Positions 26,301-38,108 of a stretch of 64,000 nt of DNA are shown one piece after another. The DNA lies in contig NC_080421.1 in NCBI RefSeq assembly GCF_029873635.1, positions 2,728,001 to 2,792,000 on the forward strand, in the 5' to 3' direction. A program made the translations under genes and the position numbers. The notes under the pieces are model-generated. The model was not told where the DNA came from. It saw only the letters and a list, made by a program, of their open reading frames with translations, and did no database searches. The first letter of the stretch is position 1. Every line of letters begins with the position of its first letter. Origin of the DNA: Malania oleifera. Lineage: Eukaryota > Streptophyta > Magnoliopsida > Santalales > Ximeniaceae.

Positions 26301-29300
26301 CTGTTATGTGCTTTTCTCCATTGATGTTTATTACTGTGCAGAACCATTCATGGCCAAGTCATCATTCATTATTACCTTTAGGAGAGCAAGAGCAAAGGCT
26401 AATCAAATGTGAGCCTGACCATGTAACTATACCCAATGATGGGACGGATGTGTGGGAAATTGATGGCAAACATTTGAAATTTGAGAACAAAATTGCATCT
26501 GGTTCATATGGTGACTTGTAAGTTTTTCTTACTTCTGATTCACATTTCCTTGTGTTTGAATAGTCAGTGAATTGTTTCATTTGATTGATTAGGTACAAGG
26601 GTACATATTGCAGTCAGGAAGTGGCTATTAAAGTTCTAAAACCAGAGCGCTTGAACTCAGATTTGCAGAAGGAGTTTGCCCAAGAAGTCTTCATCATGAG
26701 GTTTGTTTATTGTAGTCCTGTCAGATCTGCAATAATTTGCCTTTTTTAGAAGTTCTCCTACATGTGTCGTTGCATATAATGATATATAATTGTACATGTA
26801 CATGTACATAAAATGCATGCGTGCACACACATGCATAGCAGTAATTCGTAATTCTCTTCTTACAAGATCCCCATGGTACTTGCAGGAAAGTTCGACACAA
26901 GAATGTTGTACAGTTCATAGGCGCGTGTACTAAGCCTCCAAGCTTGTGCATTGTAACAGGTACATTTCTATGAGTTTAAAATGTTTCTAATAAAACAAGG
27001 AAGAAATTTCAATTTCAGAATGAAGCTTATATGCTCCTGAATTCTGCCTGTATTAATAAATGAATGAATTAGTTCTTCGTTTATTTACTTATTTTCTATT
27101 GTCATCTCTGCCAATTTTAATTTTCTTTTTAATTTTTATGTTCAGAATATATGTCTGGTGGAAGTGTGTATGACTATCTACACAAACAAAAGGGTGTTTT
27201 TAAGCTGCCATCCTTACTTAAAGTAGCAATTGATGTTTCGAAGGGGATGAACTACTTGCACCAGAACAATATAATCCACAGGGATTTGAAGGCTGCAAAT
27301 CTTTTGATGGATGAAAATGACGTAAGATGCTCCCTTGGATCTGTATTTCCAGCTATGGCAATTTGTTTTGAATTTGTATTTGATTCTTGGAGAGATCTCC
27401 ATATCCAACAAATGACAAGTTGCTCAGATGTGTAAACCTGGTCCTGAGGAGACCTGTTCATGAGTCTTGGAGAGATCCCTATGTTCAACAAACCAGAAGT
27501 TGTTGCTGAAGAGAAATATACTCTTCATCAGGATCTAGATGCAAGCATGTGTTTACAGTATCTTAATTGGCAGGAGGAGCTGAAGACGGATGCTCTTCAT
27601 GATGATCTAAAAGAACACATTCACAGCATCTTATTTGACAGAAGTACTGCAGTTTTGTAGTTATGGTTGTAAGAACCTTATCCCAGCTGCAAACTATGGG
27701 AACAAATAATCTGTGGGGAATTAGGCCGCAACAGGGGCTTTCTGTCTTACCAAAATATCTACTTTACTTTTTAACCTCATGTCTCGGGTGTCATACTAAC
27801 ATACTCCTTACATATACAAATGGTGTTGTTCTCCAGTTTCTCATGCAGTGCTTGAAAAAAACAAGAATGACATTTGCAATACTTGATTCTTGTCAAGATT
27901 TGTACCAAAAAATGGCCAAAAATAAGAAATTGTTTTGAGTAGAAGAATTCCAACTAGGTGGCTGCTTTTATGTATTCCCACACAAGTACAAGCACGTGCA
28001 TGCGCATGCACACGCACACGCACACTCACACGTACAAACACACGACACAAAACCAAAAAGAAAAAGGAAAGGCTTGTTATCTAGATGAATTTTTTTCTCA
28101 TGTTATTTTATTGGTGTCGATTCCTGATCTTCTCTTTGTATGCCTTGTAGTTAGCTGTTACTGAATGTGTTTTGTAAAACAGTGTGTAGGTGGTTTTAAT
28201 TTATATCAGTGGTGGTTGATACAATCAACTCATAATATTTTCCATGACATTCTTTGTTCTGATTTATGCTATTTAATTAATCCCCTGCACTGAGACATGA
28301 GAGTAAATTTTGGCGATTTCTTGAGTCTACACCAATGCCCCTATCTCTAGCTCCAGCTTTTAAATTGATTTCTATTTCTATGCATTGCATTATAGGTTGT
28401 CAAAGTAGCTGACTTTGGAGTTGCCAGAGTCAAAGTTCAATCCGGAGTCATGACAGCAGAAACTGGGACATATCGATGGATGGCACCTGAGGTGTGCCTA
28501 ATTTACATTAAATGTTGGTTCCCTTTTTAAGTTCTTCATATGTGTTTGTTGACGCAACTGAATTCTGCTTTTTCATTTCCTATGAACTTAATTGATATAT
28601 CTGTTTATTTTCTGTGAGATGCTTCTAGCTTCTTGATTGACATATTTATGCCCATATGGTTATGCACACCGATGCTTCTAGCTTCATGGTTTTCTGCATA
28701 TTTATGCTTGTGTTGTAATGGGAGTGTTTTTTTGCTTGGGCTACACAGTTCAATCCATCTTCCATCCCATATCCCCTCCTCCACATTACAAAAAAACTCC
28801 CTGCCTCATCCCAAGGTTTAAAACTGGAACCGCCAAGTGTTCCGTTGTCATAACTTTCATGCTGTTCCTTGCCAAAAGTTCGACTTCTAGATTAAGCTTC
28901 CATTTTTTATCCATATGCCAGCCATAAGAAATATGTTTCTTACATACTTTCTCTGCTGTTTTTATATGATTTAAAGCAGTTTTTTTTCAATGGTAATTTT
29001 CATTCTGTGCAGCTAGATTGAGTAGTTCAATTTGTTACAACATGAAACAAATTATCATGAGTATGTTCCTTTGACAGGGGAAAATTATTTTTCCCATCTC
29101 CAAGAAAAAAAGCTCAATGATAAATGAGATATGGACCTTATGCTTGCACTGTAAAACTGCTGTGGCAAATGTTGTATACAATCAGTTTATGTCCATTTCT
29201 GCCTCATAAAAAAATAATAAATGAATAAACAGAGAAAGTGGCTACGTTTGTTGCACATTTGCCACAGCTGAAGCAATTGTGGACAAACAAAAATTAGGAA

Positions 29301-30241
29301 AAAAATTTCAGCCACTTGAAAGACTCCTGTCACATACCTGCTTCTTATTGTGATCTGACTGGGCAGTTGAGATGATCAGTCTTGGTCATTACTATTGTAT
29401 CCGTGGTGCACATTTTTTTTTTCCAACAGTTCTTTTTGCAATGTAGGTTATTGAACATAAGCCATACGATCACAAGGCTGACATTTTTAGTTTCGGAGTT
29501 GTGTTATGGGAGTTGCTTACTGGAAAGGTACTGTTGGCTATTATTAGCATTTTCTGAACCTAGAAGTATAGTTAAATCTGTGTTCTTGTTCTGTTCAATC
29601 ACACCATTCCAAATTTGTCTTGCCAGATTCCATATGAATACTTGACCCCGTTGCAAGCAGCTATTGGAGTTGTTCAGAAGGTAAATAATAATATTATTCC
29701 ACAACAATGTTGAATATGGCTTTGGTATTTGGTAACCATGTAATTTCTACTTCCCCAAACCATTTGTTGTTCTGATAGGAAAGACAACTTTTCTGTGAAA
29801 ATATCACTTGGATTAACATGGTTTTCAGGGTATGCGGCCTACAATCCCTAAGCACACCAATCCAAAGCTCATCGAGCTGCTTGAGAGATGCTGGCAGCAA
29901 GACCCAGCATTAAGACCCGATTTCTCCGAAATTATAGAGATCTTGAAGCAAATAGCCAAGGAGGTCATTTTCCTTATGCATATCCAGAATATTTTCTTTT
30001 ATCCATTTGTCCATTGCTGCTTGGCCTCGATTTTCCTGAAACCCTCCCCCCTACAGAATTTCAGTTTATTAATCCATAACATACTAGGACAACCTTCTTT
30101 TGCACTTGAACTGATAGTTAATATAGCTAGAGCAGTTCTGATGAGTTTGTGGTTCAGGTTGGTGATGAAGGTGAGGATCGGCGCAAGGAGAAGTCATCCA
30201 GTGGACTCCTATCCGTCCTCAGACGTGGTGGCCATTACTGA
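14372..30241 (+). CDS. STY46: ACT-domain Raf-like serine/threonine/tyrosine kinase, STY46-like (16 exons, complete)
   Basis: Exons: 14372-14565, 15279-15393, 16486-16586, 16717-16836, 19425-19479, 23549-23659, 24551-24601, 26342-26517, 26593-26700, 26886-26959, 27146-27321, 28396-28491, 29447-29527, 29627-29680, 29829-29963, 30158-30241. All introns are GT-AG and the total, 1731 nt, encodes 576 aa, about the length of Arabidopsis STY46. The start is the first ATG of the leader, and the N-terminus MVMEDTESC fits the family. The ACT domain spans about residues 178-245 ([14 protein letters not shown]...VDGWPYEE). The kinase domain spans about 294-550, with glycine loop [11 protein letters not shown], Lys321 in [12 protein letters not shown] (Asp415), DFG (Asp433), GTYRWMAPE and a C-lobe RPDFSEI. 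Nothing catalytic is missing. Known for the family: cytosolic kinases that phosphorylate transit peptides of chloroplast precursor proteins; that role here is inferred from homology. Intron 4 (2.6 kb) has a SINE-like repeat and intron 5 (4.1 kb) an antisense solo LTR. Confidence 0.96.
18262..18420 (-). mobile_element. tRNA-derived SINE-like repeat in kinase intron 4
   Basis: The + strand reads AAGGCTCCTCGCTTTGCAAG, then GTAGCCTTACCCCTGC, then GAGGCTGTTTCC and ACTCAAACCCATGACCAACG. On the minus strand this gives GGTCATGGGTTTGAGTAC, which resembles the box B of a tRNA-derived Pol III promoter. The layout resembles the widespread plant Au-type SINE, seen here as a partial copy. Related decayed copies occur at 46862-46960 and 53608-53722. 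Confidence 0.55.
19611..21759 (-). mobile_element. Solo LTR 3 of the gypsy family, antisense in kinase intron 5
   Basis: Read on the minus strand it starts TGTAACAACTCG (from 21759) and ends GCAGGTCGTCACA (at 19611). It is flanked by perfect AATGT repeats at 19606-19610 and 21760-21764. It is 2149 bp with no coding region. On the minus strand a TATA box (GTATAAATAGG, + coordinates about 21417-21427) is preceded by a cluster of CGTCGACGA-type palindromes (21430-21680). A short tandem array lies at 20618-20835. The intron's splice sites lie outside it and look intact. Confidence 0.92.
20618..20835. repeat. Short tandem array inside solo LTR 3
   Basis: About six imperfect copies of a roughly 30-40 base unit built round CGGCCCGTACGCCGGCAAAT, usually preceded by CATAGCA. 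The same unit forms the array at 41645-41875 in solo LTR 6, showing close relationship of these two LTRs. Confidence 0.85.
27385..27660 (+). other. Coding-like fragment inside kinase intron 11
   Basis: The intron carries an open stretch whose translation from about 27460 is polar and balanced ([36 protein letters not shown]) and closes with a stop at 27658-27660. It does not look like the AT-rich intron around it. Just upstream, an imperfect direct repeat (TCTTGGAGAGATC..., about 27386-27423 and 27463-27501) suggests a small tandem duplication. I do not recognise the protein. It could be a captured piece of another gene, the 3' end of a processed pseudogene, or chance. Confidence 0.35.
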
Positions 30242-31010
30242 TACATAAAGCTAGAGAAGATATGTTTTGTGCTTTGAACATAGGCTCTAATTGTATTGGC
30301 CATTACCCATCTAACGCTGTACAGTATTTTCTCGACACAAGGAACGTTGGTTTTTTTTCCCCCTTTATTTTTAAGCATATTCAGCTTCCAATCTTCTCTT
30401 CCGGAAAAAAAAACAATCTCCCGAACCAACCAGACATTGTTTTCATAGTGCCAACATAGAGTTGGTAAGACTGGTGTGGATGAGCATTGTAACTATGCAA
30501 ACTCCTGCGGCAATACAACTGCAAATTAGTAAATACAGTTATTCTTTTACTTGCCAGCTGGAATGTGCAATCCAAGTTGTCGCATCCTTGTACTCTTTAC
30601 TTGGGTATTTTATGTTTTTTACAGGGCAATTATTGATATTCATAATTGAGTTTAAACCCTAAAATGGTTTGCTTTTAGCATAGCTGAGACTTCGTAAGAA
30701 CTCTGTAGAGAAATATTGTTGAGTCATGTAAATTGCTGTTATTATTTTTCCGTTCAGTTCTACGAGTATGCATAGAGTTGATTGGCCCATTTAAGCGTTC
30801 AGCCCATTACGTGTTAGGAATATCTTTTGTAGCTCTATAAATTTGGGCCTTTCTTGGACCTGATGGGCTTATGGCTTACATTTAGGTGATATCATGTGTA
30901 TGTTCTATTAAAAAAAGTTGTAAAGGCCCAAACAAAAGTATATTATATTAGAACAAATGCAAGGAGGGAGAAAATTTAGGAAGGTGCAAACCCACTGTTC
31001 AAGAATAAGT
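30242..31010. other. 3' flank of the kinase gene, no further gene seen
   Basis: This should contain the kinase 3' UTR. No clear AATAAA signal follows the stop codon closely. The remainder, from about 30760, has repeat-like text (GGCCCATTTAAGCG, GGGCCTTTCTTGGACC) but no recognised protein. Confidence 0.5.
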
Positions 31011-31262
31011 GGTGCTTATTAGATGGATTAATTTTTTGCCGAGCAGTGCTCATCTATTGTTGAGCCTCATGAGTCGTGCTTATCAAATAAGTATTTTTGC
31101 GTCTTATAAATTGTGCTTATCAAATCGATCAATTTTTTACCAGGCATTACTTGTCTCTTGTTATCTCATAAGTGTTGCTCATCAAATGGACATTTTTGGA
31201 TTTCATGAGCTGTGCTCATTATATGTGACAATTTTTTATTGACCAGTGCTTATTTTCTAGGT
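31011..31262. repeat. Tandem repeat with a period of about 104 bases
   Basis: Long (about 65 base) and short (about 38 base) sub-units alternate. Each begins with a variant of GTGCTTATCAAAT or GTGCTCATCAAAT. The long type contains CAATTTTTTACC and the short type TATTTTTG or CATTTTTG. About 2.4 copies of the composite unit are present. Confidence 0.7.
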
Positions 31263-31368
31263 AGATTTTCCTAGCATGAAGTCTTTACTAAAGGTATGTT
31301 TCCTTAAATACGCAGAACATAGAAAAGCCTAAAAGGAGACGGGGCTGCATGTGTGCTCTGTGCAGAAT

Positions 31369-31590
31369 TAAAGAAAATGTGCTGTGTGCAGAATTAAAAA
31401 TAAATCAGAGTGTTGTGTGCAAGAAAAATGTGCTGTGTGCAAAATAAAACAGAGTACTGTTTGCAGAATTTAAAAAAAAAAATTAGGGTGCCGTGTGCAG
31501 AAAAAAATGTGCTATGTGCAGAATAAAACAAAGTGCTGTGTGTAGAGAAAAAAATGTGGTGTAGAATTAAAAAATAGTGCTATGAAATCT
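31369..31590. repeat. Minisatellite based on GTGCTGTGTGCAGAAT
   Basis: About eight degenerate copies of GTGCTGTGTGCAGAA are separated by A-rich spacers of variable length. It lies between the 104-base tandem repeat and a TATA-like CCTATAAATAG (about 31627). The phrase TCTTTACTAAAGGTA occurs on both sides (about 31281 and 31678), so the region may be a retroelement LTR or leader. Confidence 0.75.
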
Positions 31591-31889
31591 CATGAAGTCT
31601 CATGCTTCGTGCTACCTCTTTTTCTCCTATAAATAGTTTCTCTCCCCTTCTCTTATTCTCCATACTTGGAAGGGAAATCTTTACTAAAGGTACGTTTCCT
31701 TAATCCTACCTCAATGATTTCATTAGTTTCTCTGGTATGTTTTCTTTTCAAATTTAATATGCTTCTTTTTGTGATGATAACCTCCTCTATGTTGATATAT
31801 TTCTGGGTTCGCGCCATTAGCTCTCCCATATTAGTCGGGGGTTTCTTCTTTATAGAATTTAGGAAATGACAAGGTTGCAGAGTCGTCGT

Positions 31890-32330
31890 CAGAGCGCACC
31901 TATTGCTACTTCATAGTTTAAGTTTCTAATCTCCATAGTTGCATTGACAAAACAACGCATGAACTCTTTCACCATCTCTTCCTCTCCTTGAACAAGGCTT
32001 ATAAGGTGGCCAAAGTCTTTGCCATTTTCGGTTTTTGACGAAATACCTCACGAACCGCCGCTCTATCTTAGAGAAAGACCTAATCAAGTCAGGCTTCAAT
32101 GTCTAGTATCATACTCTAGCATTTTCCTTCTTTGTTGTTGCAAATGCTCGACACATAATGACATCATGTATATCTTATAATTGCATCAACATTCTGAAGG
32201 TGTTGAGGTGGTTTAGGGGACCTTAAAACCCATCATATCTTTCTATATAGGGCATCTTGAATCTGCTCGGTAAAGGGATCTCCATTATTTTCTTGGTAAA
32301 GTGGGGATCATAAGGGTTGATTGCGTACTT
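31890..32330 (-). pseudogene. Ty3/gypsy gag relic (Retrotrans_gag type)
   Basis: On the minus strand scattered frames read DPFTEQIQDALYR, then LNHLNTFRMLMQL, DVIMCRAFATT, TLKPDLIRSFSKIERRFVRYF and KNRKW. These match, in order, the conserved core of plant gypsy gag: PFT..I, L.HL..F...M, CRAF..T, L.P.SI.SF..L...FV..F. Stops and frameshifts lie between every block. No protease or RT follows. The repeats to its left may be part of the same element's LTR or leader. Confidence 0.7.
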
Positions 32331-33470
32331 CTTTTACCAGCTTTTCTAGTTGATCAATTTTCTTGAGTTTTTCTTCCAATTCCAAGGATCATTGCTCATT
32401 AATGTCCAACATGTTGCCTTCTTCTACTTTCTTTGTCATATTTCTACTTTCTTTGTCATATTTAAAATTTTCAAGGTAGTGTTATGTGGTACCACCACTC
32501 TTTAGGTGTTGTTTCTACCATGTTCAATAGGAATTCTTTTATGTTGTAAGATTATGCTACACATTTCTTCCACCCTCCTTTGGAAGGCAAAAAATTGCTA
32601 AAGACATTATTTGCGGCGAATTGTCTAGTAGTAGGGAGTGAACAAATTGGGGTGATTGATCCCCAGCAACTTGTTTGGCCTCAAAATTGCATGATGCAAC
32701 AATGATTGAGTTTTAGAAAGAAATCTTTCCAAGTTTTCCACAAATAACATTGACTATTGCTTGCTAAAATTTGTCTAGGGAGAATTTGGGTCAATTACGA
32801 CTTCCATCATATGTCAAGAATGACCCAAGGTATGCTTTGGAGAATCACTCCAATGCCTAAGTTAGGAATTTGGAAAAATTATATGATTGCAATAGTAAAC
32901 GAGTAAGTGAGAATAAGATAAAATTAGGTGAGATTAGATGTCTTACCTTTCTTAGAGGATCCTTTTTATAGGTATTTGGAATACCTTCCTATTGATTTCC
33001 CTACTAATGGATTGTAAGGATTACATTTTGAATATGTTACCAAGAAGTAAAAAATTGGTATACTAATCCCCTGCTTTAATTCATGGATGTTACCTCTTTT
33101 CCATTAATCCCTTGATATCTTTTCATTTTTTAGTCTTATATAAGTTAATGTCAAGTTTAATTTTAGAGTCTCTTTTAGGTTATGTCAATTATCTATAAAA
33201 ATTTTCTCAATGCATACACTTTGTCACATGAGAGTTCGAATAGTTTCTTTATATTTTTTCCCCATTTTTCTTATACTTATGAAGGAAAAAATATGACTAT
33301 TTTTTTCTCCTCAATTCATAGCCAATTTTTCATTATTCTCACTATTTTTTATGAATCAAACTTAAGAGACTGCAAGACTCATTTTTCTTCCAACCAAATA
33401 GTAGTGACCTCTGCTTGGTCATTCACTCTCCTATGTTTTGTTTTTCTCATAAGCATTTAGAGCATGTACT
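32331..33470. other. Decayed repeat-like DNA, no gene
   Basis: Probably the continuation of the gypsy gag relic and its surroundings. An 18-base phrase, TTTCTACTTTCTTTGTCA, is tandemly doubled at about 32425-32462. No recognisable protein was found on either strand. Confidence 0.5.
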
Positions 33471-33472
33471 AG

Positions 33473-33890
33473 GGGTGAGTAAACGGTCAGTTTGGTGAAA
33501 TTCGGTTAATTAACCAAATTAACCAAAAATTTCGGTTAATCATTTCCATTAACCGAATTGACCCAATAAGGGGTATTAACCAAACGTCGCCTGACTAAAT
33601 TACCTGTTTGGGTAATTCGGTTAACCGAATTTAACCAAAATTATTTAAAACTAATTATTAAAAACAGAATTTTGGCGAAGCTTAATTATTTAACATATAT
33701 TAATTTATATTTTAAATTTAATTAAGTATTAAATCAGTTAACCGAATTTTTATTTCCTATTCACCGAACCGAAAACTGATTCACCGAATTTTGGTGAAGC
33801 TTAACTGAACCAATCGAACCGATTTTTTTACCCAAATCGAACCGACCAATTTCAGTCGGTTAAATCGGTTAATTTGGGTTTCCCCGAATT
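33473..33890. mobile_element. GGTTAA/AACCGAA-rich interspersed repeat, hAT-like MITE remnant
   Basis: It starts AGGGGTGAGTAAACGGTC and is filled with both orientations of CGGTTAATTAACC and AACCGAACCGA. This sub-terminal palindromic composition is typical of a common class of plant non-autonomous hAT-like elements. The right end (GGGTTTCCCCGAA) is not a good complement of the left, so the copy is probably truncated. No target duplication could be assigned. Confidence 0.5.
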
Positions 33891-33904
33891 ATGCTCGTGA
33901 ATTT

Positions 33905-35480
33905 AAAAGAAATTTCATATGAAATTTTAATACATTTTATTTAAATTCGTACAATCCAAATTAAAAATTCAAATCTCAAAATCTTACTCTATATTTAGGA
34001 AAACAAAGTTTGGATTTTCATAACATAGTTTAAGGTTATATCGAGTTTCTTGAATCGAAAATTCAAAAGTCATGCTCTCACAATAAATAAATAAATAAAA
34101 AGGTAATTTTAAGTTATTGCATTAACCACATGAGTGAAACTCTTTAATCACTTTTATTTTAAATTTGTATAAATCTTTTTCAGTTGTTCGTAACATCTTA
34201 TTCGACAAAGAAAAAAAATTAATGTTGATATGAAAAAGTATAAATCGAGTTTATTGTAAATTTTAAAATAATAATTCCTCCACCAATTACATTGCCTAAA
34301 AAATTAAAATTAAAATTAAATTTAGATTTCGTAATTAAAGATATCAAAAAATTATAGGAAAGCTATGGATGACATGAATATCTGACGTGGTCCCTGAATT
34401 GTCAACTCATTAAGAACGATACGAGGTAAGCTCTGCCAACTCAATTCTGACGTGGTCATTTTGCATGCATGGATGTGGAAGCAAGCTTCATCCCACTTAC
34501 TGAATACTTTTGAGAAGATAATATTAAAAATAGAAATTAGTGGCCCACTAGGCTGCGGGTTCAACCAGTGATAATGTAGCCATGTAGGTGACGTGGAGCC
34601 ACCCATGAGGCTAAACCCTAGCTGCCAAAAATGGATTCTTTATATTTAAAAAATGTTACCGTAGTCAAAATAGAATTATTGTGTTGTTTGAGAGATAATT
34701 TATAAATTGTGAGCTGGGAATTTTAAATTTCATTTTTAATTTAAAAATATTTTAATACAAAAATATAAAGAGCATGCTTTATTTTAAGAATGATTTTTTA
34801 TTTTATGTCCTAAAAGAACTATCAAAATATCAACTTCTTTTTTAAAAATATAAAAATGAAAAAATCTTTTCATAGGCTTTTGAAAGCTATATTTTATTTG
34901 ATAATTGAAATATATTAATGAACAAATATTTTTTACTTATCATTAAATTTTTAGTTTTGGGTAAAATGCATTCACCTTCCTTGAAGTTTAATAAAACGGC
35001 AAAAACCTTCATTAGATTTCAAAAATATTACAGATCTCCGCTAAGATTTCAAAAATATCACATACCTCTCCTAAAGTTTATAAAAAAAAAACATAAACTT
35101 TCGAAACTTTATTTTTTACAAAATATAAAAAAAATTTTGTACCTTTTTGATAAATCTTAAAAAAGGTTTGTGATATTTTTGAAACTTTAAAAGAAGTTTT
35201 TGAAATTTTTAAAATTTTAGGGAAGCCACTGTCTTTTTTTCAAAGACTTTTCTGAAATTTTAGTGAGAGTTATTATCTTCTTATGAAACATCAAGAGAAG
35301 TTAGTGTACTTTACTTTTTAATTTTAAACTTTTTTATATTTAAAAACTCTTTCCTTTTCATCTTTTATCTTTTTTATTTTCTTTTTTTTTTAATATTCCT
35401 ATTAAGAACAAAAAAAAAAAAAAAAAACATGCGTATCTAACTTGTCCTTGCTTGCTTTTTTCTTCTTTTCCAAACTCCTC
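33905..35480. repeat. Segmental duplication, copy 1 (partner 44495-45430)
   Basis: From TATGAAATTTTAATACATTT to CATGCGTATCTAACTTGTCC this stretch matches 44495-45430 in the same orientation with scattered substitutions. The partner lacks the part corresponding to about 34390-35035. It has no coding content of its own. Near its right end ACATGCGTATCTAACT is itself repeated (about 35429 and 35490). Confidence 0.85.
34961..35314. mobile_element. Foldback element with long terminal inverted repeats (MULE-MITE-like)
   Basis: The left arm (GTAAAATGCATTCACCTTCC...) is an imperfect inverted copy of the right arm, whose complement begins GTAAAGTACACTAACTTCTC. The arms span well over 100 bases each and carry repeats of the AGATTTCAAAAATATTAC type. 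TTTTTAGTTTT precedes and TTTTTAATTTT follows, a candidate 9-11 bp target duplication of the Mutator kind. Related elements are at 45000-45270 (left-truncated), 45795-46075 and 52651-52933. Confidence 0.6.
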
Positions 35481-35635
35481 CAAAAAAAAAACATGCGTAT
35501 CTAACTATAGAGTTCCCTGATGAACTTTTCTCACACAGATAATTCATTTGCCCTCCAGACTCCCCATCCAAAGTTCGGCCTCACCGCTCAGAAACAGAAC
35601 CGTCGATGGCTTGCCATGATTTCTCTGAGGCTGTC

Positions 35636-35733
35636 TGTAAAGACCCAAAAAAAAATAGATATTATTAATCAATTAATTAATTAAATAAACAAATAAAATA
35701 AATAGTATGAAAAAAAGCTAATTAGAATAAAGT

Positions 35734-35764
<31 letters not shown>

Positions 35765-38108
35765 ATGTGTGTGTGTGTGCGCATGTGTGTGTGTGTAATG
35801 TTATTATATTATTAATAAAACTTAATGGATTGCATTAAATGCAATCCAATGTTGATTTCAAATTTGGTGAAATTCAAATCCAATCTAATGTTGATTTCTG
35901 AAATTCAATTTCACCGATTCCTTTCACCGTCCCCCCCGTAACACCCCCCCCCCCCCCCGCGGCGGCGCCTCTCCAATGGTTTTCTCTCTCCGCGGCCACC
36001 TCTCTCTTTCTAAAATTTTTTTCAGGAATATTTAGTTGATTGGGAAATGGAAGGTACCGTTGGGTTTCTAACTCCGTCACCGATATTTCTACAGGAGTAG
36101 ATTTATCGTGAGAGTGGTGTAGGCACCATTCTGGGGTAAGACAATTTTTCCCTATTTTTTCAATTTTTCCTTAGATCTTTAACCAAATCGACGATCGGGC
36201 ACCACCACAAGGTCCTAGTCGCGATCGTCATCATTTTGGTTGGAGTAAATTTTTAATTTGGGTTTCCTAAACACCATTCCAAAGCCAAAGTGGGATTTGA
36301 GAAATTAGGTAAATTGGTTATATTTAAAGGTATAATTATTTATTTAGAATTTATGAGTTTAGGAAATATTAAAATAGTTTTTTATTTATGGTTGATTTAA
36401 TGGAACTAGGATTTCTTATGCAGGGTTTGGGTGAGCGCCGTAGGTAACTTTTCGGGATCCCTGTTGGCGTAATTCAAGAAACCTGGTAAGGGGGAAATTA
36501 TATATATTAAATCAGGTTTTTATGGATTAAATAAAAATGGACTATGTTATATATATTTTTTCATGTAAGTATAAAATGTCAACCATGTAAATTATGTTTT
36601 CTGAGCTTAGGATTGCTTATTTAGCTACATATATGTGAAAATGAACTGATGAAAGTGAAAAATATTTCAAGATAATTATGTAAGAAATGAAGGTATATTT
36701 TCAATAAATAAACGTTAAATATTGGTTGGCTTATTTTATAGGCAATGTATGAACTTTTCTGCTAAAATGTGTTACATGAGTGGATCGTAATGTTGTTTGA
36801 ACATATGTTATTTGTATGAGATGCAGACCATGTAAGAAATGTATTGTTAATGAAATGTTATAAGGACCATGTTGCTTGTGTTTGATAATGCAACCATGTA
36901 TGCAATGACAACTAAAAGAAGCTATAGACTAATTGATGACAACTAAAAGGAGTCATATTAGTATATTATAGTGCATATCTATGTGGACTAACTGATGTAC
37001 AGCTAAAAGGAGTTATAGTACGAATGAATGAAATGAAAATGAAAGGAATGGAAATATGAATGAAATGGATGTGAAATATGAAATGTGAAAGATATAAAAG
37101 GTGAAAGGTTATGTAAAGTGAAATGCTATGAAATGGTAAAGTTATGAACATGAACAGTTATGGATGTTTGAATAACGACAAACAGAATAATGTATTATGG
37201 TATTATCAGGTATTTATGCTAGTAGAACGTCTTATGCTAGAGCGAGGTAAACTCTTTGTCAGAGGGCTTGCTGAGAAAGGCGAGTATACTAGTAGTATCA
37301 GATGTAGCAATCGGCTGCATAACGTGTTAGGGTAGAGGGAAATTACTTATATGGGCAGGTAGATTTCCCTATTCTTGAGAACCTTCACCGGTAAACTTTT
37401 GTATAAACTATGTGAGTACAAGATTAATCTATCACTTGAGAGCTTACTGAGTAAGGTGAGTGCCTTGGTATGCTTCAGTCGTGACCCTTGGGTTGCCTAA
37501 TGTATCAAAGCAGAGGGGTGTTACTTGTATGGATGGGTAATCAACCCTATCCTTAGGTAATCTTGTGGGTAAAATATCTTACATTTGTTTGAATAAGATC
37601 AGAAAATGATTTCAGAAATTATGTTAATGATTTGCAAATGATGAATGTTATGTTATATACAAACTTCGTGTTGACCACACACTGTTTTTATATATATTGT
37701 TTCTTCCCTTGAGATGTGTCTCACTCGAATATGAATTTATCTTTTTCAGGACCTCCACGAGATCGAGCTTAGAGAGCTCGAGGTTGTTACAGCATTTTTT
37801 TGGGTTATAGAAGGGAAAATAGTATAATTTTAATGATATTTTTGGGATATATATTAAGTTATACTTTATGTTTAATGTTTCAAGTATTATGAGATATGGA
37901 TGATTGTGAATACTGGATGTGTATATATGAGAATACATGTGATGAATAGTTATTTTGGATTATAGATAGAAATAGTAAACTCTGGTATTATATTTGTGAA
38001 GATTATATTTATGTTTTTCGTTGCGTACATGATATTAAAATGTAGATTATCAGGTAAATGAATGGATTAGTAGCACTCCGAGCCCACGTAGAGGGTCGGG
38101 GCGTTGCA
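35636..38108 (+). mobile_element. Solo LTR 4 of the gypsy family
   Basis: It starts TGTAAAGACCC and ends GGGGCGTTGCA. The flanks CTGTC (35631-35635) and CCGTC (38109-38113) are a 5-bp duplication with one C/T transition. Length is 2473 bp, without coding sequence. It holds TA and TG runs at 35736-35797, a poly-C run near 35943-35958, and a tandem array of GACAACTAAAAGGAG-type units (36905-37020). Two copies of the block ending CTTGTATGGRYGGGTA lie at about 37255-37375 and 37435-37560. It interrupts the leader of the minus-strand gypsy element whose 5' LTR is 38340-44446. Confidence 0.88.

Noticed and set aside
28000-28045. Alternating purine/pyrimidine CACACG tract in kinase intron 11 as a Z-DNA regulatory site
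   Set aside because: Short microsatellite-like tract in an intron, with no other supporting signal.
35625-35640. Possible gene start ATGGCTTGCCATGATTTC at about 35606
   Set aside because: Read on the minus strand with the piece beyond solo LTR 4, this is the leader of the gypsy element next to its PBS, not an exon.
35936-35960. Long poly-C run as a functional element
   Set aside because: Homopolymers like this and the one near 18642-18656 are simple repeats of uncertain length and may be partly sequencing error.
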